A program made the position numbers and the translations under genes. From positions 1-64,000 of the forward strand of contig NZ_KB910945.1 in assembly GCF_000383235.1 (NCBI RefSeq): a stretch of 64,000 bases of DNA. The letters run 5' to 3'. Each line of letters begins with the position of its first letter. The stretch's first letter is position 1. Below, piece by piece: positions 25,566 through 34,209 of this stretch. Below the pieces are notes generated by a model, which saw only the letters and a program-made list of their open reading frames with translations, had not been told where the DNA came from and did no database searches. This DNA comes from Bacillus sp. 123MFChir2. Its GTDB lineage: Bacteria; Bacillota; Bacilli; Bacillales; Bacillaceae_G.

Positions 25566-25698
25566 ATTTCAACGATTCCAATGCAGTTACATCGGTAGTA
25601 AGTGTGGCAAAGGAAAAAAGTAAAAATTATTTTGGTTGAATTAGACCGTATTAAGAGAAAATAAACACATACTTATATTCAGAAAGGAAGAAAAAAAC

Positions 25699-26346
25699 AT
25701 GAAATTTTTTATTGATACAGCAAACATTGACGAAATTAAAGAGGCAAATGACCTTGGCGTATTAGCAGGTGTGACAACGAACCCATCTCTTGTTGCAAAA
25801 GAAGGCGTAGATTTCCATGAGCGTATTCGCGAAATTTGCGGCGTAGTAACAGGACCTGTAAGTGCAGAGGTTATTAGCTTAGAATCAGCTAAAATGATTG
25901 AAGAAGGAAAAGAATTAGCGAAAATCGCACCAAACGTTGTTGTAAAGGTACCGATGACAACAGAAGGTTTAAAAGCAGTAAAAGCGTTCTCTGATTTAGG
26001 AATTCGCACAAACGTAACATTAGTATTCTCAGCAGTACAAGCATTACTTGCAGCACGTGCTGGTGCAACGTACGTATCTCCATTCTTAGGTCGCTTAGAT
26101 GATATCGGTCATAACGGCATGGACTTAATTCGTCAAATTGCTGATATCTTTGCGATTCACGGTATTCCAACAGAAATCATTGCAGCATCTGTACGCCACT
26201 CTGTTCACGTAACAGAAGCAGCGTTAAACGGTGCACATATCGCAACAATTCCAGCAAATGTTATCGCTTCATTAGTGAAACATCCATTAACAGATCAAGG
26301 AATTGAGAAATTCTTAGCTGACTGGGAAAAAACACAAGGAAAATAA
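25699..26346 (+). CDS. Transaldolase/fructose-6-phosphate aldolase family protein
   Basis: 215 residues, the short (TalC/FSA-like) type of transaldolase. It begins [20 protein letters not shown], has [14 protein letters not shown] and the Schiff-base Lys in [15 protein letters not shown], and ends near QFLADWEK-like LADWEKTQG. It interconverts sugar phosphates of the pentose pathway or cleaves fructose 6-phosphate; the sequence alone does not separate these. AGAAAGGAAG precedes the ATG. Its position after the rbs remnants suggests the pentose pathway step linked to ribose use, and it has survived the decay upstream. Codon use looks like a highly expressed gene. Confidence 0.9.
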   Translation: MKFFIDTANIDEIKEANDLGVLAGVTTNPSLVAKEGVDFHERIREICGVVTGPVSAEVISLESAKMIEEGKELAKIAPNVVVKVPMTTEGLKAVKAFSDLGIRTNVTLVFSAVQALLAARAGATYVSPFLGRLDDIGHNGMDLIRQIADIFAIHGIPTEIIAASVRHSVHVTEAALNGAHIATIPANVIASLVKHPLTDQGIEKFLADWEKTQGK

Positions 26347-26351
26347 TATAA

Positions 26352-26390
26352 AAAAAGTGGTTCAACGGATACGTTGAACCACTTTTTTTG
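26352..26390 (+). terminator. Terminator of the transaldolase gene
   Basis: AAAGTGGTTCAACG pairs with CGTTGAACCACTTT around GATA, followed by TTTTG. Confidence 0.9.
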
Positions 26391-26399
26391 TTAATGAGA

Positions 26400-26505
26400 T
26401 TGAAATATCGGCGCTTTTTTCGATATACCAGCGCAAATGCATCATTTATCAGCGAATTTTACAATATATCGGCGATTCGACACAAAATAAAGACTCTTTG
26501 ACGGA
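26400..26505. repeat. Short TATCGGCG-type repeats
   Basis: The motif ATCGGCG or its variants ACCAGCG and ATCAGCG occurs four times at intervals of about 20-35 bases, ending in CGGCGATTCGACACAAAATA. A near copy of that last block lies at 825-875 next to the small ORF at 550. No gene is seen here. Confidence 0.5.
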
Positions 26506-26699
26506 ATTCAACAACTTAGAAACATTAAAGAGAACAGACAAACGTTTTTTCTACTAATAATTAGTAGGGGAATTAACATAATGTAAATTAAATATTTTAT
26601 CGAGTTATGCAGAGAGAAAAAATATTTCCGGGGGAATTGTCGAAAGTTATTCCGTTTATGAACAGCAATAACGGCTCCTGTTGTTATAGATAGCCAGTT

Positions 26700-26800
26700 T
26701 GAGTTTTCAGTATGTAAGTTGTCACTACGCAAAATACAGCATGATCACGACTTTTTGGTTTAAACCTTGCATGGGCCCACCTAAAAAATCGGGATATGCT
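26700..26800 (+). repeat. Interspersed repeat family 2, copy E, internally deleted
   Basis: AAGTTGTCACTACGCAAAAT and TTTAAACCTTGCATGG match the left part of other copies, then the sequence jumps to GCCCACCTAAAAAA, so the GACCGC core is missing. The stretch 26505-26700 before it holds nothing recognisable. Confidence 0.5.
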
Positions 26801-26810
26801 TCTTAAAATG

Positions 26811-26850
26811 AAAAGACAATGATGGGGGCTATCCTATCATTGTCTTTTTT
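26811..26850 (-). terminator. Terminator at the 3' end of the MFS gene
   Basis: AAAGACAATGAT pairs with ATCATTGTCTTT, with the stop codon of the MFS gene inside the loop and T runs on both strands. Confidence 0.8.
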
Positions 26851-27983
26851 AATCTGCCACGCACATAAATTGTTGAAGCAAAGGTAAGCAAGAAAGCTGT
26901 TCCTGTTATAAAGCTTACGCTCGGTGAGGCGCCGATTGCTCCAATTGTAAATGAACCAGCAACAACACCTAATGAGAAGAATGCATAAAATAATCCAAAT
27001 GCTTTTCCACGATTGTCTTCGGTTGTATTTTCAACAAGTAAGGCATTAATAGAAGGAAAGAGAATGGCAAATCCAATTCCGTAAATTATCATGACAATAA
27101 AAAGCATGCCCTTTGATGTAAATATACCAAGCAATGAAAGTGCAAATGCCATCACGGCAATACCAATAATCATCATTTTTTGACGGTTAAACAAATCATA
27201 TATACGATTTGTTGGTAGTAAGAAGAAGAGGATAGCAGTAATTCCAAAGCTACTCAGCATCATTCCAGTTGTAGATGATTTTAGTCCTAAGGCTGCTATT
27301 TTTACAGGTAACATATATGTGACGATTCCTTGTGAAAACATTAAGGTGAAAGCACCGATATATGCTTGTAATAGTGGTTCGAATTTCAATAATTCAAGTA
27401 GCTCTTCTTTGTTCATCATTTGCATCCGTGATGTTTTTGTTCTTGTTATATGGTTTGGGAGTAAGCAAAGTGAGATCACTGTACCTACTATCATTAAAAT
27501 AGAAATTGTAATGAAGACCCAGTGTATACCAGCTTTCGCTTTCATAATCCCGCTAAAAGCAGGACCGATGATAGCAGCTGCTCCAACAGCTGCACCAGAT
27601 AAAGCCATTGCTTTCCCCTGTTTTTTTGATTTTGACTGTTTGGATAAGAAAGTGAAAGCAGCTGGTATTAAGAAGCCGTCACTAAATCCGTGCAGAAAAC
27701 GAACGATAATCAGTTGTTCTCCGCTTTGAACAAAGATATACAATAAAACTATGAAACTTGTAATGCCCATACTAACATAAAGAACTTTTTTTGCTCCATA
27801 TTTATCAACAGATGCACCTGCAATAATATTGCCAATCATATTAGCAAACGAGTACATTCCAACAACAAGACCAATAATAAGCGGAGTTCCCCCAAGGTTT
27901 TGTGCATATGTGCTCATAATTGGTAACTGTGAAAATGTATCGAAAAATGCGATGATAACGATAAAATAAATAAAGTATTTCAA
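26829..27983 (-). CDS. MFS transporter, twelve-helix drug-exporter type
   Basis: 384 residues from a TTG at 27983 preceded by AGAGAGGTG; the open frame runs 17 codons further but those are hydrophilic and lack a ribosome site. Motif A is visible as GASVDKYGAKKVLYVSM, motif B as RFLHGFSDGFLIPAAFTFL and motif C as AAAIIGPAFSG. Twelve helices. It resembles YfkF/YttB-type exporters of Bacillus. The substrate is unknown and no regulator is adjacent on this strand. Confidence 0.83.
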   Translation of the reverse strand: MKYFIYFIVIIAFFDTFSQLPIMSTYAQNLGGTPLIIGLVVGMYSFANMIGNIIAGASVDKYGAKKVLYVSMGITSFIVLLYIFVQSGEQLIIVRFLHGFSDGFLIPAAFTFLSKQSKSKKQGKAMALSGAAVGAAAIIGPAFSGIMKAKAGIHWVFITISILMIVGTVISLCLLPNHITRTKTSRMQMMNKEELLELLKFEPLLQAYIGAFTLMFSQGIVTYMLPVKIAALGLKSSTTGMMLSSFGITAILFFLLPTNRIYDLFNRQKMMIIGIAVMAFALSLLGIFTSKGMLFIVMIIYGIGFAILFPSINALLVENTTEDNRGKAFGLFYAFFSLGVVAGSFTIGAIGASPSVSFITGTAFLLTFASTIYVRGRLKKTMIG

Positions 27984-28234
27984 CTCTTTCACCTCTCTTG
28001 TGCTATTATGACATAATGCTAATTTTCTCCGCAATGAAATTGATTGGCATGTTTGGAAATTTGCACATGTATAGAGGGAGGGGGCAGTGCCTTTTCATGC
28101 CCTGTTTGCATAACAGTAGTCTATATGCCAAAAAATGAATTTATAAGTAATAGAGAGACACATTTTCACTAGAATCATACTCTTTTCTAAAAGGTATAGC
28201 TGAGTAGTTACAAAAATAGAAGATAAATCAAAAT

Positions 28235-28271
28235 AAAAGGGTCTGCAACAGATCGTTGCAGACCCTTTTAT
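28235..28271 (+). terminator. Orphan terminator
   Basis: AAAAGGGTCTGCAAC pairs with GTTGCAGACCCTTTT around AGATC. No plus-strand gene lies between it and the divergent MFS gene. The 200 bases upstream contain an imperfect GGGGCAGTGCC/TGCCCTG pairing and a GCTGAGTAGTTACAAA block seen at other repeat copies. Confidence 0.75.
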
Positions 28272-28341
28272 TGTAATGCTACGACCCGTTTCTTACTATT
28301 TAATATTAGAATGAATTAGAGTAATTAAAGGAGGTACAAAC

Positions 28342-29025
28342 ATGAATATTGGAAAGAAGATAAAACATTTAAGATTAATAAATAAAATGACGCAAGAAGA
28401 TGTAGCCAACCAATTATTTATTTCAAGACAAGTTATATCTAAATGGGAACTAGGAAAAAGTCTTCCTGATCTAACAAATTTATTAGCCTTAAGCAAACTA
28501 TTTAATGTTTCAATTGATTCTTTATTAAAGGAGGATTCAAATTTGCAGAATCAAATAATAAAACAAAGTAATTACAAAAAATATTTAATGATGACCTATA
28601 TATACATATATTCTTTGTTTGCTATTGTTGTTATATTTTGTTGTCTTGTTGCTTTTTTACTTATACCAAAAGACATAAAAACATCAGATCTAGAAGTTAT
28701 TAATTCACACTTTTATAAAGAAGCCGATAATAAGGAAACCCTATATATTTATAGTAAATTAAAACCTTTTTTCTCCAGTTATTCAGGAAATCATGGCTTC
28801 AAAATAAAAGAACATGAAATAGAGATTCATGCTAATCGAAATTCAATTCCTTTTAAAAATAAAGATGTTTTATTTTCTATTAAAAAAGATATAGCCCATG
28901 GAATAGACTGGGAAGAAAAAGATGTTTATATTGTAGACGAAAACAATAACAAAATACTTATATATAACCATAAAAATAAACAACTATATTATCAAATAAA
29001 AAAAGGTGACAAAGTAGATGATTAA
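28342..29025 (+). CDS. XRE-family regulator with membrane and extracellular domains
   Basis: 227 residues. The N-terminal helix-turn-helix (about 5-60: KIKHLRLINKMTQEDVANQL and SRQVISKWELGKSLPDLTNL) is followed by a membrane helix (about 84-107) and a C-terminal domain of about 115 residues, presumably outside the cell. This one-component layout could link an outer signal to transcription. AAAGGAGG lies 8 bases before the ATG. The next gene overlaps by 8 bases. The pair is clearly more AT-rich than its neighbours and lies between an orphan terminator and an IS3 remnant, which suggests acquisition by transfer. Confidence 0.8.
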   Translation: MNIGKKIKHLRLINKMTQEDVANQLFISRQVISKWELGKSLPDLTNLLALSKLFNVSIDSLLKEDSNLQNQIIKQSNYKKYLMMTYIYIYSLFAIVVIFCCLVAFLLIPKDIKTSDLEVINSHFYKEADNKETLYIYSKLKPFFSSYSGNHGFKIKEHEIEIHANRNSIPFKNKDVLFSIKKDIAHGIDWEEKDVYIVDENNNKILIYNHKNKQLYYQIKKGDKVDD

Positions 29026-29314
29026 AATCAAAAACGTTTATAAGTATATTTTTATAGTAACTACATTTATTCTTAATGTAATTAGTTGTTTACTTATTGC
29101 AAATACCTTATTTCTATCAAATGTATTGTTTTCTACCATATTTATATTTTTTACTATTTTATTTCAATCAACTACAATTCTATTTATTATATATATGATT
29201 AGAAATGATAAATCTAAAAAAATAAAAGTAATATCATATATTTTTTTAACACTAGATATATTTATCTTTTTATCCTTACTATTTATAGCATATACATTAG
29301 TAACATCATGTTAA
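29018..29314 (+). CDS. Small integral membrane protein paired with an XRE regulator
   Basis: 98 residues with three hydrophobic helices (about 8-28, 36-62, 72-95) separated by short loops; RNDKSKKIKV is the main basic loop. It starts within the last codons of the XRE gene (8-base overlap), so translation is coupled. The family is not recognised. It may modulate the upstream membrane-bound regulator or be its target, for example a bacteriocin or immunity-like protein; this is speculation. Confidence 0.65.
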   Translation: MIKIKNVYKYIFIVTTFILNVISCLLIANTLFLSNVLFSTIFIFFTILFQSTTILFIIYMIRNDKSKKIKVISYIFLTLDIFIFLSLLFIAYTLVTSC

Positions 29315-29424
29315 TAAAATATCATTAGCATCTTATCTGATTTATCCAACTTTTCTATAGTTCTTTTCAATATGAAAAGTATATGTTTGTAATTCCTTAT
29401 AAACAAAAGAACATCCTCTAAACT

Positions 29425-29512
29425 TGAACTGGGCCACTGATGTGAGACAGGAATAAAACACCTATACTACCTGTTCCCTATACTCAACCGGGGGCAGGTA
29501 GTTTAATTTTTT
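29425..29512 (-). mobile_element. 3' remnant of an IS3-family (IS150-type) element
   Basis: The minus-strand frame reads KKLNYLPPVEYREQVV and a stop (29462-29464), the typical C-terminus of IS3-family OrfB transposases. About 35 bases later comes a terminus-like TCACATCAGTGGCCCAGTTC. The rest of the transposase is missing: repeat copy F abuts the truncation point. Confidence 0.75.
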
Positions 29513-29595
29513 TAACCTTGCATGTGATAGGAAAAGGGATTGACTGCTTCTATGCATGGCCAGATGCTCTCGCTTACCTAAAAAGAAGGAGAGAT
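29512..29595 (+). repeat. Interspersed repeat family 2, copy F
   Basis: AACCTTGCATGTGATAGGAA, CTGCTTCTATGCATGGCCAG and GCTCTCGCTTACC match the right two thirds of the family. It is fused directly to the IS3 remnant. Confidence 0.65.
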
Positions 29596-29606
29596 TCATG
29601 AGTTAT

Positions 29607-30041
29607 TTACAAAGTGTAGGTGGGGAATATAGAAGCTTGCAATAATAAAACAGAAGCCATTCGTAAAAATGACTTCTGTTGTTCTAACTTAATGAAAATA
29701 GGTTCTTTCTGTACTTCGGTAGAATCTCTATTATTCTCATTTTGAGGTAAATCACTAATGCGATCTGTCTCAATTGATTGTTCCGGAATACTACTTTCAT
29801 TTTCTGGATTCGAGGGCTCTTCTTTTAGTGGTTGGTTAGAAAAACTATTTTCAACCTTTACTTTAGAAGGGTCGCTCTTACTGGGATTTTTAGAATCTTT
29901 ATCCCTATGTACATCCGCTACATAATCATTAGACTTATTCGAACTTGTTTTCTTCTTTTGCAAAGTAACGCATATGAATATTGCAACTAGCACAACAGTT
30001 AGGAAGAATATTAAGCGTTTTTGTTGTTTACTTATCTGCAT
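29607..30041 (-). CDS. Membrane-anchored hydrophilic protein, probably frameshifted at its 3' end
   Basis: 144 residues. A basic N-terminus and one helix (about 10-27) are followed by a long Ser/Asn/Glu/Pro/Lys-rich, probably disordered stretch, as in small cell-surface or spore-associated proteins. The last 20 or so codons run through a terminator hairpin (AACAGAAGTCAT with ATGGCTTCTGTT, about 29645-29690), which real genes do not normally encode. So the original stop was probably near 29700 and was lost by a small indel. No family is recognised. Confidence 0.5.
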   Translation of the reverse strand: MQISKQQKRLIFFLTVVLVAIFICVTLQKKKTSSNKSNDYVADVHRDKDSKNPSKSDPSKVKVENSFSNQPLKEEPSNPENESSIPEQSIETDRISDLPQNENNRDSTEVQKEPIFIKLEQQKSFLRMASVLLLQASIFPTYTL

Positions 30042-30176
30042 AAATTACCCCCAACGCTCAAATTTGAGCTTTTTTCCGCACAATATCTACCATAATAAAA
30101 TTGTCAAAAGAAGTCTAGCATTTTCAAAAAGAATGGAAAACATACGTGATACCACTAAAAATAAGGTTTCAGTTTA

Positions 30177-30235
30177 TTCAGTGAAGGTCTTGCTGCCAGC
30201 GAATTAGGAAACAAATATGTATATAAACGCAAATT
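30177..30235 (+). pseudogene. Possible WG-repeat fragment
   Basis: One frame reads FSEGLAASELGNKYVYKRKF, close to the FSEGLA...GKYGYIDK pattern of WG (KWG) repeats. There is no start codon and no second repeat. The remainder of 30041-30418 is AT-rich with an imperfect hairpin near 30262-30292. Confidence 0.3.
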
Positions 30236-30377
30236 CAGTTCTTTTCAAAAAAGAAAGCTTTCCCCCAAGGTTTTTTGGGAGAATTTGCTATTTCTCTTTT
30301 TACATTTTGCATCTCTCTAAGTAATTGTGTTTAAGAAGAAACTTTTTTCTTTTGAAAAGGAAAATTTCATTTTCTTT

Positions 30378-30402
30378 CCCATATATATAAGAAATATATG
30401 GG
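30378..30402 (+). promoter_or_regulatory. Inverted repeat overlapping the ribosome site region of the PLP enzyme gene
   Basis: CCCATATATATAAGAAATATATGGG has 8-bp arms and ends at the GGGAGGGGAGAGGGAG purine tract before the GTG start at 30418. It could act as a DNA operator or as an RNA hairpin affecting initiation. Confidence 0.35.
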
Positions 30403-30417
30403 AGGGGAGAGGGAGAT

Positions 30418-31590
30418 GTGGATCGGAGAACATTTCAAGGAATTTCAATGCCGTGTGCATTTCTTAATGAAGATGCATTAGAGAGAAATATTCAATCTAT
30501 CATTCAGCTTCATAAGGGAAAACGTGTTCGAATTGCGAGTAAATCATTGCGTTCTGTTTCAGTAATGAAGAAAATTTTACAATCTCATTCTTGTTTTCAA
30601 GGAATTATGTGTTACTCACCAGCGGAAGTTCTATTTTTAATCGAACAGGGATTTGATGATTTATTGCTTGGATATCCAGTTTGGGATGAAGAGGCTTTGC
30701 AGAAAATAAGTATACTTACAAAACAAGGATACAAGATTACTTGTATGGTAGATTGTGAAGAGCACATTCTGTATTTGGAGCAGATTGCATTACAAGTAGA
30801 AGGAACGTTTCGTATTTGTTTTGATATTGATATGAGTAGTCGTTTTTTTGGTTTTCATTTTGGAGTAAAACGCTCTCCTTTGCGTACCGCAGAACAAGTA
30901 CTACAAGTAGCAGATAGAGTTTTACAATCATCTTGTTTGAAAATAGATGGTGTTATGGGTTATGAAGCACAGATCGCAGGTGTAGGGGATAATGTACCAA
31001 AACAAACCTTACAAAACAAAGTGGTTTCTTATTTAAAAAGACGATCAGTAAGAGAAGTTACAAAAAGACGAGGGTTCATTGTACAAGCATTAAGGCAAAA
31101 AGGAATTTCATTACGTTTTGTAAATGGCGGAGGAACAGGGAGTATAAAGACAACTGTTCAAGATGAGTCTGTTACAGAAATTACGGTTGGGTCCGCTTTT
31201 TATTCTCCGTTGCTTTTTGATTATTATAAAGACATTGCATTTGATCCAGCAGTTGGATTTGTATTACCAATTGTTCGCCAGCCAGAACCTTATGTTTATA
31301 CATGTTTAGGTGGAGGATATATTGCATCGGGAACGACTGGAAAGGACAAGCAACCGCAACCGTATATGCCAAACGGAGCAAAATTACTTCCATTAGAAGG
31401 AGCTGGTGAAGTGCAGACACCTGTTTACTATGAGGGAACAGACCAATTAGAAATTGGGGAGGGGATTGTGTTTCGGCATAGTAAAGCAGGAGAGTTGTGT
31501 GAAAGGTTTTCTTCTTTATATCGTATTTCTGATGGTGAAGTAGTAGGAGAGTATCGAACATATCGGGGGGACGGGGAATGCTTTCTATAA
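30418..31590 (+). CDS. PLP-dependent alanine racemase N-terminal-like/D-threonine aldolase-like enzyme
   Basis: 390 residues. The N-terminal TIM barrel starts near FLNEDALERNIQSI, with the PLP-binding Lys in RIASKSLRSV. A barrel segment reads FVNGGGTGSIKTT, matching the GGGTGS phosphate-binding loop of the D-threonine aldolase/amino acid deaminase type, and a C-terminal beta domain follows. The family acts on D-amino acids or beta-hydroxy amino acids. GTG at 30418 follows a long purine-rich ribosome site. The FAD-oxidase gene overlaps its end by 13 bases, so both proteins probably serve one pathway. The substrate is unknown. Confidence 0.75.
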   Translation: MDRRTFQGISMPCAFLNEDALERNIQSIIQLHKGKRVRIASKSLRSVSVMKKILQSHSCFQGIMCYSPAEVLFLIEQGFDDLLLGYPVWDEEALQKISILTKQGYKITCMVDCEEHILYLEQIALQVEGTFRICFDIDMSSRFFGFHFGVKRSPLRTAEQVLQVADRVLQSSCLKIDGVMGYEAQIAGVGDNVPKQTLQNKVVSYLKRRSVREVTKRRGFIVQALRQKGISLRFVNGGGTGSIKTTVQDESVTEITVGSAFYSPLLFDYYKDIAFDPAVGFVLPIVRQPEPYVYTCLGGGYIASGTTGKDKQPQPYMPNGAKLLPLEGAGEVQTPVYYEGTDQLEIGEGIVFRHSKAGELCERFSSLYRISDGEVVGEYRTYRGDGECFL

Positions 31591-32864
31591 AGGGCCAGAG
31601 GTGGAGGAATTGGACAGGAAATGTACAGGGAGTGCCGCAGTATACGATGTATCCGAAAAGCATTGAAGAGGTTACCCAGGCTGTAGAATTTGCAAAAGAA
31701 GCTGGAAAGCGTATTCGTGTGGTTGGTTCAGGTCATTCATTTACATCGCTTGTTCAAACAGATGAGATTTTAATTTCTTTGGATAAATTACAAGGGATGA
31801 TTGAGATTAATTCACAGACATTAATCGTAGAAGTATGGGCAGGTACAAAGTTGTTTCAGTTAGGTGAAATATTACAAGAGAATTTAGGGGATATTGATGC
31901 ACAGTCTATTGCTGGAGCGATTAGTACAGGAACGCATGGAACGGGGATTTCATTTGGAAATTTAGCGACACAAGTTGTGGAAGTAACGGCTGTTCTGGCA
32001 TCAGGAGAAGTGATTACGTGTTCTGAAAAAGAATATCCACAATATTGGAAGGGTTTTCAATTGTCGCTTGGCATGCTGGGGATTATTGTGAAAGTTAAAC
32101 TAAAAGTCATTCCAGCATATTCACTTGCTTATGAAAGTAAAAAAGAATCATTTGCTACTGTTATGAGTAAATTGGAAGAATATAAGAAAAATCGTCATTT
32201 TGAGTTTTTTATCTTTCCATATTCTGACGATGTTCAAGTAAAAATTACAAACGTAACAGAGGAAGTAGGAGGAGAGTTAAAGTGGCATAAACTCAAAACA
32301 GCCCTAATAGAAAATATGGCCTTTTCATTGTTATCAGAGGGTTGTCGTTTTTTTCCTTCTATTAGTAAGAGTGTTAGTCAATTATCAGCAAAGGGAGTAC
32401 CAAATACCAAAATCGTAGGCCAAAGTTATAAGGTGTTTGCAACAGCCCGCAATGTCCGTTTCTATGAGATGGAATATAGTATTCCAGCAGAATATATGAA
32501 AGAAGCAGTAGAAGAAATTTATAATCTCATTTACGAAAAAAAATTTCAAGTACATTTTCCTATTGAATGTCGCTACGCAAAAGAAGATGATATTTGGTTG
32601 AGTCCGTCATACGGAAGAGATTCTGCGTATATTGCAGTTCACATGTACAAAGGGATGCAGTACACATCATATTTTCAAGCAGTAGAACGTATTTTTCAAA
32701 AGTATGAAGGACGTCCGCATTGGGGCAAAATGCATACAATGAAATATGATACGTTGCAACAAGTATACCCTAAATTGCCTCATTTTCTAGAGTTGAGACA
32801 AACAGTAGATCCAACAGCAATGTTTTTAAATCCGTATTTAGCGAAAATGTTTTTGGTTGAATGA
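31578..32864 (+). CDS. FAD-linked oxidase of the sugar-1,4-lactone oxidase type
   Basis: 428 residues. The N-terminal FAD-binding PCMH-type domain has YPKSIEEVTQAVEFA and RIRVVGSGHSFTSLV, in which the His before Ser corresponds to the flavin-linking position of gulonolactone/arabinonolactone oxidases. DAQSIAGAISTGTHGTG is the second FAD contact, and HWGKMHTM near the C-terminus is the HWxK motif of the same family. It likely oxidises an aldonolactone or polyol with O2. It begins inside the upstream PLP-enzyme gene. Combination with a PLP enzyme is unusual and suggests a dedicated small pathway. Confidence 0.82.
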   Translation: MLSIKGQRWRNWTGNVQGVPQYTMYPKSIEEVTQAVEFAKEAGKRIRVVGSGHSFTSLVQTDEILISLDKLQGMIEINSQTLIVEVWAGTKLFQLGEILQENLGDIDAQSIAGAISTGTHGTGISFGNLATQVVEVTAVLASGEVITCSEKEYPQYWKGFQLSLGMLGIIVKVKLKVIPAYSLAYESKKESFATVMSKLEEYKKNRHFEFFIFPYSDDVQVKITNVTEEVGGELKWHKLKTALIENMAFSLLSEGCRFFPSISKSVSQLSAKGVPNTKIVGQSYKVFATARNVRFYEMEYSIPAEYMKEAVEEIYNLIYEKKFQVHFPIECRYAKEDDIWLSPSYGRDSAYIAVHMYKGMQYTSYFQAVERIFQKYEGRPHWGKMHTMKYDTLQQVYPKLPHFLELRQTVDPTAMFLNPYLAKMFLVE

Positions 32865-33009
32865 AAGAATAAAGTGATACTTCCATAAGAACTAAAGTTA
32901 CCTTACTTAATGTTTAGAATTATATTGAATTCTCCTTTAAACGGCTTATAATCTAGATATGGCATGAGTTTAATTTTAAGAATTAATTCGGGATAAGGGG
33001 GAATCACAA

Positions 33010-33219
33010 ATGATGAAATATGAGCTGTTTCTAGTAAATGGAGAGTATGTAACAACGTTTAATAGTGCATGGCAATTTAAAGAAGGCGAACAAGTCTTTT
33101 TTAAAGACGAGAAAGAGCAAGAAAAACGTAATTTTAGCATTGTTAATATAACACATGATGTGTTTCAGAAAAATGAACATGTGATTCACTTATACTGTCA
33201 GGAAAAGAAAGTATATTAA
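33010..33219 (+). CDS. Small hypothetical protein
   Basis: 69 residues, MMKYELFLVNGEYVTTFNSA to QEKKVY, mixed beta-strand character, no signal or helix. AAGGGGGAAT precedes the ATG, and a bidirectional terminator follows, so it looks like a real monocistronic gene. The family and function are unknown to me. Confidence 0.7.
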   Translation: MMKYELFLVNGEYVTTFNSAWQFKEGEQVFFKDEKEQEKRNFSIVNITHDVFQKNEHVIHLYCQEKKVY

Positions 33220-33233
33220 TTTTAAAAAGCATG

Positions 33234-33260
33234 GAAGCTATATGACTTCCATGCTTTTTT
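33234..33260. terminator. Bidirectional terminator
   Basis: AAAAAGCATGGAAG pairs with CTTCCATGCTTTTTT around CTATATGA between convergent genes. Confidence 0.85.
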
Positions 33261-33261
33261 G

Positions 33262-34209
33262 TTATTTCTTTGTTCCGATTAGTGCTTCTAGGCTTGTAGA
33301 TAATTTTGTATCTACTTTTTGAGAGTCATTGATATGTTTTACCATCGTATCATTTACTTTTTTGAACATCTGTTGTGTTCTTGTAAACTCACGTAATACG
33401 TCTTCGTTACAATGTTTTTGCTGTTCGATTGATTCAATCACATTTGTAGCGCCTGTTTGTAGTGTTTGTACCATTGTTAAGATGTTTTCGATTTTTGCAT
33501 TTGTATCTGCGCTTACTTCAACACCTTCATCAACAAGGTGAAGATTATCTTTTGTATTTTCATATGCTTTTTCAATTTCTTCTTGAATTTTCTTTGTTAA
33601 ATCTCCAATGTTTTTTGTACTTTCAGCAGTGCTTTCAGCAAGCTTTCGAACTTCATTCGCAACGACTGCAAATCCTTTTCCATGTTCACCAGCACGAGCA
33701 GCTTCAATACTTGCATTTAAAGCAAGTAAGTTCGTTTGAGCAGCGATATTTTGAATCACTTCAACAATTTGTTCAATTTCTTTTGAACGCTCACTTAAGT
33801 GATTCATACTATTAGATGTACGTTGTGACTGCTCACCTAACTTGTTAATAACAGTAAGTAACCCATGAACGGAATTTTTTCCTTCATTTGAACATGTTAC
33901 AATTTCTTCAATAGCTTGAATAAGCCCTTGTTCTTTGTGAAGCATATCATTGTTCAGCTCGTTGGAACGGTTTGTACTTGTTGTTACGCTGCTAAAACAG
34001 TCACTTAACTGTTGAACTAAATTCTGTAGCGTATGATGTTGGCGATTGACTTCTTCATGTTCACTGACAATAGCTAATACATTTCCATGTAATGAAGTGA
34101 TGATCTTTTGGTGTTCTTGTTCTTTCTCATGTAACTGATGTTCTAATTCCTGTACCTGATTTTGTAACTGAGCAATTTCTTTTTCTAGTAATTTGCTTTT
34201 TGTAAACAT
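33262..34209 (-). CDS. Soluble methyl-accepting chemotaxis-type signalling protein
   Basis: 315 residues without membrane segments. An N-terminal coiled coil (about 5-60, heptads of Leu/Gln/Glu) leads to a C-terminal signalling domain with the conserved hairpin tip [20 protein letters not shown] and [16 protein letters not shown]. This is the part that contacts CheA and CheW. No sensory domain is recognisable. The start ATG at 34209 has TTGGAGAGAAG upstream. A cytoplasmic receptor sensing an internal state is the likely role. Confidence 0.85.
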   Translation of the reverse strand: MFTKSKLLEKEIAQLQNQVQELEHQLHEKEQEHQKIITSLHGNVLAIVSEHEEVNRQHHTLQNLVQQLSDCFSSVTTSTNRSNELNNDMLHKEQGLIQAIEEIVTCSNEGKNSVHGLLTVINKLGEQSQRTSNSMNHLSERSKEIEQIVEVIQNIAAQTNLLALNASIEAARAGEHGKGFAVVANEVRKLAESTAESTKNIGDLTKKIQEEIEKAYENTKDNLHLVDEGVEVSADTNAKIENILTMVQTLQTGATNVIESIEQQKHCNEDVLREFTRTQQMFKKVNDTMVKHINDSQKVDTKLSTSLEALIGTKK

